Part shown: in pieces, positions 1 to 4,377 of the stretch
Numbering within the stretch: position 1 is the first letter of the stretch
Layout of the letters: each line of letters starts with the position of its first letter
Assembly: GCA_020063525.1 (NCBI GenBank)
Contig: JAGUUJ010000068.1
Location: forward strand, 1-5,813
DNA: 5,813 nucleotides
Reading direction: 5' to 3'
DNA from: Candidatus Omnitrophota bacterium
GTDB lineage: Bacteria > Omnitrophota > Gorgyraeia > Gygaellales > Profunditerraquicolaceae
The notes under the pieces: generated by a model
Database searches by the model: none
What the model was told of the DNA's origin: nothing
The model's input: the letters and a program-made list of their open reading frames with translations, nothing else
Program-made: the position numbers and the translations under genes

Positions 1-1569
1 GGGTTTCCTGCAAAAGACGAGTCGCCCTATGATACATTTACTACAGGGCACAGTTCAACTGCCGTGTCATTGGCCTTAGGCCTTTCCTGCGCCAGAGATA
101 CTATGCCTGGCGAAAAATATTTTAGAGTGGTAGCAGTAATTGGAGACGGCTCTTTAAGCGGCGGGCTGTGCTTTGAGGGCCTGAATAATGCCGGACACCT
201 AAAAAAAGACATCCTGATTATTTTAAATACCAATGAGTTAAGCATTGCTCCTAATGTGGGCGCTTTAAGTACTTATTTGAATAAACTTATATCCTTACCT
301 ATATACAACCGTTTTAGAACTTCTCTGGACAATTTTGTGAAATCCCGTCTGCCTAAAGGGGGCCGTCTTATAAAAATTGCCAATAAATTTGAAGAGGGTC
401 TAAAGAGATTGTTCATTCCCGGTATGTTCTTTGAGGAATTGGGATTCCGTTATTTTGGGCCTTTAGACGGGCATAATATACAGAGTTTAATCCCGACACT
501 GAAAAATATACTCGATATCAAAGGCCCTGTGCTGCTTCATATAATTACCAAGAAGGGTAAAGGCTATCTGCCCGCAGAAAATGAACCTATAAGATTTCAT
601 AGCGCTGGCCCTTTTGAGATTACTACCGGCAGGCCTAAGGTTGGAGGCACAAGGCCCAAAACTTACACCGAAGTTTTCAGTAATAAACTGATAGAATTGG
701 CGAAAAAGAATGCCCGTATCGTAGCGATAACCGCAGCCATGCCTGAAGGGACAGGCCTGGATAAATTCCGGGATTTATATCCCGAAAGATTTTTTGATGT
801 AGGCATTGCCGAAGAACATGCAATCTGTTTTGCCAGTGGTTTAGCCCGAGAGGGGCTTAAGCCCGTAGTAGCTATATATTCTACGTTTTTACAACGGGCT
901 TACGATCAAATTATTGAGTGTGTATCCTTACAAAACCTCGGTATTGTTTTGGCTATCGACCGTGCCGGTATCGTCGGAGAAGACGGAGTAACCCATCAAG
1001 GCATCTTTGACATCGCTTTTTTAAAAAATATCCCGAATTTAGTGCTTATGGCCCCTAAAGACGGACTCGAATTAGAGGCTATGTTGGAGTTTGCTGCCGC
1101 ATTGGATAGGCCAGTGGCTTTAAGGTACCCTAGAGCCGTTTGCCCGTTTGCCCGTTTGCCCGTTTGCCCGTTACAATTGGGTAAAGCCGAGGTGGTAAAA
1201 GAAGGAAAGGATTTCGCTATTATTGCCTTAGGCAGTTTGGTGCCAGTTTCTTTTGAGGCAATGGAGATGTTAGAAAGAGAAAGTTTAAAAGGCACTTTAG
1301 TGAATGCGCGTTTTGTCAAGCCATTAGATACCAATTTGCTGAAGGCGGTTACTTCACAAGTAAAATTTATTTTCAGCGCCGAAGAAGGTATTATAGAAGG
1401 CGGATTTGGCAGTGCCGTTGCGGAAGTAATAGACAGGCCGGTGATAAAAATTGGCCTGCCGCCTGAATTTATACCCCACGGCTCAAGAGATATTTTGTTG
1501 GATAAGTACGGATTAACTGCTAAAGGAATCGCGGATAAAATATTAAGGACTCTTAAAGTTTCAGGCTAG
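1..1569 (+). CDS. dxs: 1-deoxy-D-xylulose-5-phosphate synthase, 5'-truncated by window edge
   Basis: A cytoplasmic ThDP enzyme that condenses pyruvate with glyceraldehyde 3-phosphate, the first step of the MEP isoprenoid pathway. The frame is open from base 1 (522 residues visible). It begins with GFPAKDESPYD and GHSST, so about 100 N-terminal residues of a roughly 620-residue family lie outside the window; the GTG at 64 is internal. Visible landmarks in fragment numbering: GHSST near 16-20; ThDP/Mg motif GDG at 48-50, followed by LNTNE (usually LNDNE); catalytic Glu271 in IAEEHA; Arg299 in FLQRAYDQ; Arg321, Asp328 and His332 in DRAGIVGEDGVTHQG; Arg378 in RYPR. Their spacing matches E. coli E370, R398, R420, D427, H431 and R478 exactly. 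The C-terminal domain (RFVKPLD, then the GLPPEFIPHG segment) is complete. One oddity is a four-copy 8-bp tandem repeat starting three codons after Arg378. The stop lies 2 bp before the ferredoxin gene. Identification is very secure. Confidence 0.97.
   Translation, partial: GFPAKDESPYDTFTTGHSSTAVSLALGLSCARDTMPGEKYFRVVAVIGDGSLSGGLCFEGLNNAGHLKKDILIILNTNELSIAPNVGALSTYLNKLISLPIYNRFRTSLDNFVKSRLPKGGRLIKIANKFEEGLKRLFIPGMFFEELGFRYFGPLDGHNIQSLIPTLKNILDIKGPVLLHIITKKGKGYLPAENEPIRFHSAGPFEITTGRPKVGGTRPKTYTEVFSNKLIELAKKNARIVAITAAMPEGTGLDKFRDLYPERFFDVGIAEEHAICFASGLAREGLKPVVAIYSTFLQRAYDQIIECVSLQNLGIVLAIDRAGIVGEDGVTHQGIFDIAFLKNIPNLVLMAPKDGLELEAMLEFAAALDRPVALRYPRAVCPFARLPVCPLQLGKAEVVKEGKDFAIIALGSLVPVSFEAMEMLERESLKGTLVNARFVKPLDTNLLKAVTSQVKFIFSAEEGIIEGGFGSAVAEVIDRPVIKIGLPPEFIPHGSRDILLDKYGLTAKGIADKILRTLKVSG
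1141..1172 (+). repeat. 8-bp tandem repeat, 4 perfect copies, inside dxs
   Basis: The unit TGCCCGTT occurs four times without mismatch, and the bases just before it (GCCGTT, 1135-1140) resemble a decayed fifth copy. The unit is not a multiple of three, so three units make 24 bp. The array reads in frame as CPFARLPVCPL. It lies directly after the RYPR motif, in the linker leading to LGKAEVV. This linker varies in length among DXS proteins, which explains why the array is tolerated. Gain or loss of one copy would shift the frame. Confidence 0.93.
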
Positions 1570-1571
1570 AT

Positions 1572-1820
1572 ATGGCCAAGATAATTATTGATAGAGAAAA
1601 ATGTAAAGGTTGTTTATTGTGTGTTAGTTTTTGTCCAAAGGGATTAATTAGTGTAGATAAAGACTTGAACCGGCGTGGCGTAAAACCCGTAAAATTTTCC
1701 CCCCGACCTGTCCTCCGTAGCCCGCAGGGCGAAGGAGGAAGCTTCAGCAAAGGGGGATGTTTGGGTTGCGCAATGTGCGCTATTATATGTCCGGATTGTT
1801 GTATTGAGGTGTATAAATAG
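1572..1820 (+). CDS. korD: 2-oxoacid:ferredoxin oxidoreductase delta subunit, 2x[4Fe-4S] ferredoxin
   Basis: A small (82 aa) dicluster ferredoxin that passes electrons from the ThDP-bearing subunits to soluble ferredoxin. It has two CxxCxxCxxxC motifs: Cys11/14/17/21 (CKGCLLCVSFCP) and Cys63/66/69/73 (CLGCAMCAIICP). As in bacterial-type ferredoxins, the fourth Cys of each motif should complete the other cluster. It ends IEVYK, typical of the KorD family, and the next three genes encode the alpha, beta and gamma subunits, which fixes its role. Family members I recall are about 70 residues. The excess is a segment of about 14 residues between the motifs (roughly residues 43-60, RPVLRSPQGEGGSF), encoded by a palindromic repeat. 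It starts 2 bp after the dxs stop with no good ribosome-binding site close by, so translational coupling is likely. Cys76 and Cys77 are additional to the usual set. Confidence 0.9.
   Translation: MAKIIIDREKCKGCLLCVSFCPKGLISVDKDLNRRGVKPVKFSPRPVLRSPQGEGGSFSKGGCLGCAMCAIICPDCCIEVYK
1699..1756. repeat. GC-rich palindromic element inserted in frame in korD
   Basis: The core is an imperfect inverted repeat: 1711-1723 (TCCTCCGTAGCCC) pairs with 1727-1739 (GGGCGAAGGAGGA) at 11 of 13 positions around a 3-base loop. It is flanked by a run of six C at 1699-1704 and of five G at 1752-1756, which could extend the stem with bulges. It encodes the extra loop between the Fe-S motifs of the ferredoxin. I recall similar CCTCCGTAG...GCGAAGGAGG palindromes scattered through genomes of candidate phyla, but I cannot verify this here. 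The outer limits are approximate. Confidence 0.75.
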
Positions 1821-1825
1821 GTATT

Positions 1826-1853
1826 ACCCAAGACCTAAGACCAAAAACCAAAA
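1826..1853 (+). repeat. degenerate ACCNAAR heptad array filling the korD-korA gap
   Basis: Four 7-bp units lie head to tail: ACCCAAG, ACCTAAG, ACCAAAA, ACCAAAA. The last unit ends on the A of the korA start codon. The array makes up almost all of the 32-bp gap after the ferredoxin stop. It leaves no purine-rich Shine-Dalgarno sequence at the usual distance. The unit resembles the ACCTANN heptads at 2732-2766 inside the next gene. The copies are degenerate, so single-site confidence is moderate; the resemblance to the second array supports it. Confidence 0.65.
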
Positions 1854-2911
1854 TGTCTAAAAAAATCTTAATGACAGGTAATGAGGCAATAGCCGAAGGG
1901 GCTATACAGGCAGGTTGTCGTTTCTACGCCGGTTATCCGATTACACCCCAGAATGAATTGCCCGCATATATGGCAAAGCGCATGCCTGAGGTAGAAGGAG
2001 TTTTTATTCAAGCAGAATCTGAGTTAGGAGCGATAAATATGGTATTTGGCGCTTCAGCAGCAGGAGCAAGGGCAATGACATCTTCATCGAGCCCGGGGAT
2101 GAGCCTGAAACAGGAAGGTATCTCGTACATTGCGGGCGCAGAATTACCAGCAGTAATCGTGAATGTGATGCGCGGCGGTCCGGGCTTGGGTAATATTTGG
2201 CCTGCGCAATCTGATTATTTTCAGGCTACGCGTAGCGGCGGACACGGCGATTACCATTCTATAGTCCTTGCACCATCTTGTGTTCAGGAAGCATACGAGC
2301 TTATGTTTCTTGCCTTTGATTTAGCAGATAAATATCGGACCCCGGCGATTATTTTAGGTGATGGAATGCTCGGCCAGATGATGGAGCCTATTCGGTTATC
2401 GGCCGAACACCGAACACCGAACACCGAACACCGAAAAAAATGGACGCTTACGGGTTGTAAAGGCAGGAGTCCCAATATCGTAAAATCTTTCTATATGGTA
2501 GAGGGTGACCTGGAAAAGTTTAATCTCACATTACAGAGGAAATATAAGACTATTCAACAGAAAGAAGAGCGTTTTGAAAGCCTATTTTTAGATGATGCCA
2601 GGATTATTCTGGTTGCCTATGGGTCAATGGCGCGCATTGCAAAGAGTGTGGTAAATAACTTAAGAAAAAAAGGCAAGAAGGTTGGCTTGGTTCGTCCCAT
2701 AACCCTTTGGCCATTTCCTCAAAAAGCTTTTACCTACAACCTATCACCTAAAACCTATTACCTAGTAATAGAGATGTCTTACGGCCAAATGTTAGAAGAT
2801 GTAAAATTAACAATCAATGGAAAAGCAAAGGTAGAGTTTTTAGGTCGGGCAGGAGGCGGCATTCCGACGGAAGAAGATATTATGAATAAAATAAAGAGGA
2901 TTAGCGTATAG
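1853..2911 (+). CDS. korA: 2-oxoacid:ferredoxin oxidoreductase alpha subunit (KorA/VorB)
   Basis: The alpha subunit of a CoA-dependent 2-oxoacid:ferredoxin oxidoreductase (352 aa, the usual family length). It carries the pyrimidine-binding half of the ThDP site and the transketolase C-terminal-like domain. Motifs: GNEAIAEGA at 9-17; GYPITPQ at 27-33; QAESE at 53-57, expected to hold the glutamate that activates ThDP; TSSSSPG at 76-82; then RGGPGLGN and QSDYFQATRSGGHGDY; later VRPITLWPFP and IEMSYGQMLEDV in the C-terminal domain. Orthologues are annotated either as 2-oxoglutarate (KorA) or as 3-methyl-2-oxobutanoate (VorB) oxidoreductase; sequence alone does not settle the substrate. The start is the only ATG with the full MSKKILMTGNEA lead, but no Shine-Dalgarno precedes it. 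Two internal tandem arrays encode atypical stretches (residues 184-195 and 294-305). The TAG stop lies inside the first arm of a hairpin repeat. Confidence 0.93.
   Translation: MSKKILMTGNEAIAEGAIQAGCRFYAGYPITPQNELPAYMAKRMPEVEGVFIQAESELGAINMVFGASAAGARAMTSSSSPGMSLKQEGISYIAGAELPAVIVNVMRGGPGLGNIWPAQSDYFQATRSGGHGDYHSIVLAPSCVQEAYELMFLAFDLADKYRTPAIILGDGMLGQMMEPIRLSAEHRTPNTEHRKKWTLTGCKGRSPNIVKSFYMVEGDLEKFNLTLQRKYKTIQQKEERFESLFLDDARIILVAYGSMARIAKSVVNNLRKKGKKVGLVRPITLWPFPQKAFTYNLSPKTYYLVIEMSYGQMLEDVKLTINGKAKVEFLGRAGGGIPTEEDIMNKIKRISV
2391..2436 (+). repeat. 7-bp tandem array (CCGAACA) with inverted half-arm, inside korA
   Basis: The heptamer CGAACAC is repeated four times without mismatch from 2404 to 2431 and runs on into a partial fifth unit. 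Just upstream, TTCGGTTATCGG (2391-2402) reads on the other strand as CCGATAA-CCGAA, a diverged pair of the same units. As a result 2391-2414 form a 24-bp imperfect palindrome (20 of 24 positions symmetrical, centre TCGGCCGA). The array encodes EHRTPNTEHRKKW after SA at residues 183-184. This lies in the linker that follows the GQMMEP segment of the alpha subunit, where orthologues vary. Confidence 0.88.
2732..2766 (+). repeat. ACCTANN heptad array, 5 units, inside korA
   Basis: Five contiguous units share ACCTA and differ in the last two bases: ACCTACA, ACCTATC, ACCTAAA, ACCTATT, ACCTAGT. They are read in frame as TYNLSPKTYYLV (residues 294-305). In typical alpha subunits this position holds a charged helix of the ELAKKVKKVLVV kind between the PFP and EM.GQM motifs. 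Length and frame are kept, and the downstream core strand VIEM is intact. The core word is shared with the array at 1826-1853. Confidence 0.85.
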
Positions 2912-2968
2912 CGTAGAGCGTGTAGCGAATAGTTTTTCTAAACGCTAAACGCTATCCGCTAAACGCTA
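2902..2968. repeat. inverted pair of TAGCGNN heptad arrays forming a long hairpin
   Basis: The left arm (2902-2932) is four heptads, TAGCGTA, TAGCGTA, GAGCGTG, TAGCGAA, plus TAG. The right arm (2938-2968) read on the minus strand is TAGCGTT, TAGCGGA, TAGCGTT, TAGCGTT, plus TAG. The two 31-base arms match at 25 positions and are separated by a loop of five T. The korA stop codon is the first three bases of unit two, so the array also supplies the last codons of korA. It occupies most of the korA-korB gap. No T-run follows the stem, so it is not a standard intrinsic terminator. Confidence 0.88.
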
Positions 2969-2980
2969 AAACACAGCGAA

Positions 2981-3709
2981 ATGGAAAAAGTATTTAGCCA
3001 TCCTAAATCCCTGCGTAATGTTTCAACTCATTATTGCGCCGGTTGCGGACATGGAATAGCGCACAGGCTTATTGCTGAAATAGTGGATGAGTTAGGCATC
3101 CGAGAGCGCGTTATCGGTGTGGCACCGGTGGGCTGTGCAGTAATCGCTTATGATTACTGGGATTTTGATTGTTCTGAGGCAGCACATGGCAGGGCTTTGG
3201 CAGTAGCGACGGGGATAAAAAGAGTAAGGCCACAAAACATCGTATTTACTTATCAGGGGGACGGGGACCTTGCAGCTATTGGTACAAATGAAACAATACA
3301 CGCTGCTAACCGGGGAGAAAATGTAACGGTGATATTCATCAACAACGCAGTTTATGGCATGACCGGCGGACAGATGGCGCCTACTACATTGCTGGGCCAG
3401 AAAACAACTACAACGCCCCTCGGAAGAGAGATTAAACTTCATGGATATCCCTTAAAGATTTCAGAGATGTTGGCTCTGCTGCCTGCAGTAAAATATATTG
3501 AACGGGTATCGCTACATTCACCCCCAGAGATTATTAAGGCAAAAGAGGCGATAAAACTCGCCTTCCAAAATCAGATTGATAATATTGGTTTCTCATTAGT
3601 TGAGATTTTATCTCCCTGCCCAACCTATTGGGATATGCCGCCTAAAAAAGCACTGGATTGGATAAAGGAAGTTATGATGAAAGAATTCCCCATTGGAAGA
3701 ATTAAGTAA
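2981..3709 (+). CDS. korB: 2-oxoacid:ferredoxin oxidoreductase beta subunit
   Basis: The beta subunit (242 aa, full length) binds the diphosphate of ThDP with Mg2+ and holds the proximal [4Fe-4S] cluster. Visible features: HYCAGCGHG with Cys19 and Cys22; VAPVGC with Cys52; EAAHGRA at 66-72; the ThDP motif GDGD at 93-96, ending in NN at 121-122; YGMTGGQMAPTT at 125-136; and Cys213 in LSPCPTYWD. Cys19, Cys22, Cys52 and Cys213 are the likely cluster ligands by analogy with the family. The protein is very close to sequences annotated VorA/KorB; the substrate (2-oxoglutarate, branched-chain 2-oxoacid or related) stays open. The ATG is preceded by ACACAGCGAA, with no clear Shine-Dalgarno; the hairpin repeat ends 12 bases upstream. 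It has no internal tandem repeat, unlike the delta and alpha genes. Confidence 0.94.
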   Translation: MEKVFSHPKSLRNVSTHYCAGCGHGIAHRLIAEIVDELGIRERVIGVAPVGCAVIAYDYWDFDCSEAAHGRALAVATGIKRVRPQNIVFTYQGDGDLAAIGTNETIHAANRGENVTVIFINNAVYGMTGGQMAPTTLLGQKTTTTPLGREIKLHGYPLKISEMLALLPAVKYIERVSLHSPPEIIKAKEAIKLAFQNQIDNIGFSLVEILSPCPTYWDMPPKKALDWIKEVMMKEFPIGRIK

Positions 3710-3722
3710 ATTATTGGGCTAA

Positions 3723-3834
3723 GGTTACGGCTACGAAGCCCGTATCGTTAGTCGGTTACGTCATTCGTCTAAAAAGACGTAACCCTAACCCAACTACGAA
3801 ACAGGCATCGTTACCCTAACCGAATAACGTAACC
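3723..3834. repeat. composite inverted/direct repeat element filling the korB-korC gap
   Basis: This 112-bp stretch starts with GGTTACG (3723-3729) and ends with its complement CGTAACC (3828-3834). Inside are a second GGTTACG (3754-3760) and a second CGTAACC (3778-3784). The inner pair extends to a perfect 9-bp stem (3754-3762 with 3776-3784, 13-base loop). The words CTACGAA-N6-ATCGTTA occur twice in direct orientation (3731-3750 and 3794-3813). CGTAACCCTAACC and CGTTACCCTAACC (3778-3790 and 3809-3821) are a further near-identical pair. There is no open reading frame of note and no Shine-Dalgarno before the ATG at 3841. It accounts for nearly all of the 131-bp gap. Confidence 0.75.
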
Positions 3835-3840
3835 AAGATT

Positions 3841-4377
3841 ATGATAGAAAAGATTATTATAGCAGGAGCAGGCGGCCAGGGTATTATGCTTCTGGGCAAG
3901 GTCCTGGCCGAGGCAGCAATGCGGCTAGATAAACATGTAACCTGGCTGCCTTCATACGGAGCAGAGGTGCGCGGCGGAACCGCCCACTGCATGGTCGTTA
4001 TCTCTGATGCAGAAATAGGTTCTCCTTACATTGGGGAGGCAGATAGTTTAATTATTATGAACGGGCCTTCGCTAAAGAAGTTCAAAAACAGGATTAAGAA
4101 TGCGGGTCTTCTAATTGTCAACAGTTCTTTGGCTGGAAATTTTAAAGATATAGATAAAAAGGCGCATATTATAAAGCACCCCTTTACTGATTTAGCAGTC
4201 AAGCTGGGCAACATTAAGATAGCGAATATGATAGCCTTAGGGTTTTTTATCAGCCAGAAAAATATCGTGGATTCAAAGAGTGTATCTTTTGTTATTCAGG
4301 CGATTGCACCAGAAGATAAAAAGAACCTCATTGAAATTAATCAAAAGGCATTATTAGAAGGGATAAAATTAAAATGA
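3841..4377 (+). CDS. korC: 2-oxoacid:ferredoxin oxidoreductase gamma subunit
   Basis: The gamma subunit (178 aa, usual length for this domain), which joins the alpha, beta and delta subunits in a CoA-dependent 2-oxoacid:ferredoxin oxidoreductase. Family signatures are IIIAGAGGQGI at 5-15 and LPSYGAEVRGGTAHC at 36-50, followed by SDAEIGSPYI. The C-terminal part (IANMIALGFF) is also typical. The start is fixed by the family's short lead before IIIAG. No Shine-Dalgarno is visible; the preceding bases ACGTAACCAAGATT belong largely to the repeat element. The stop overlaps the gltX start as ATGA. The delta-alpha-beta-gamma order is common in Kor/Vor clusters of anaerobic bacteria and archaea. Confidence 0.93.
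   Translation: MIEKIIIAGAGGQGIMLLGKVLAEAAMRLDKHVTWLPSYGAEVRGGTAHCMVVISDAEIGSPYIGEADSLIIMNGPSLKKFKNRIKNAGLLIVNSSLAGNFKDIDKKAHIIKHPFTDLAVKLGNIKIANMIALGFFISQKNIVDSKSVSFVIQAIAPEDKKNLIEINQKALLEGIKLK
4357..4362 (+). promoter_or_regulatory. Shine-Dalgarno for gltX
   Basis: GAAGGG lies 11 bases before the ATG at 4374, inside the end of the gamma-subunit gene. It supports the overlapping start and contrasts with the alpha, beta and gamma genes, which have no such site. Confidence 0.6.

Noticed and set aside
64..66. GTG at 64 as the dxs start codon
   Set aside because: The frame is open upstream to base 1 and encodes conserved DXS sequence (GFPAKDESPYD, GHSST), so the gene continues past the window edge.
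1545..1549. AAGGA as ribosome-binding site for korD
   Set aside because: It is 22 bases from the ATG at 1572, too far for normal use; coupling from dxs is more likely.
2404..2436. CRISPR array
   Set aside because: The units are 7 bp and directly adjacent, with no spacers, and they lie inside an intact coding frame; the same applies to the other tandem arrays.
2902..2968. Intrinsic terminator after korA
   Set aside because: The stem is long but imperfect, the T-run is in the loop rather than after the stem, and the operon continues with beta and gamma subunits that need co-expression.
3092..3442. Minus-strand open frame of 116 codons opposite the beta-subunit gene
   Set aside because: It lies entirely opposite a strongly conserved gene, shows no recognisable domain and no ribosome-binding site; the same holds for other minus-strand frames such as 996-1334 and 1553-1831.
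3778..3822. Telomere-like TAACCC repeats
   Set aside because: Only two separated copies of ACCCTAACC are present, within a mixed repeat element; there is no array and no sign of a replicon end.
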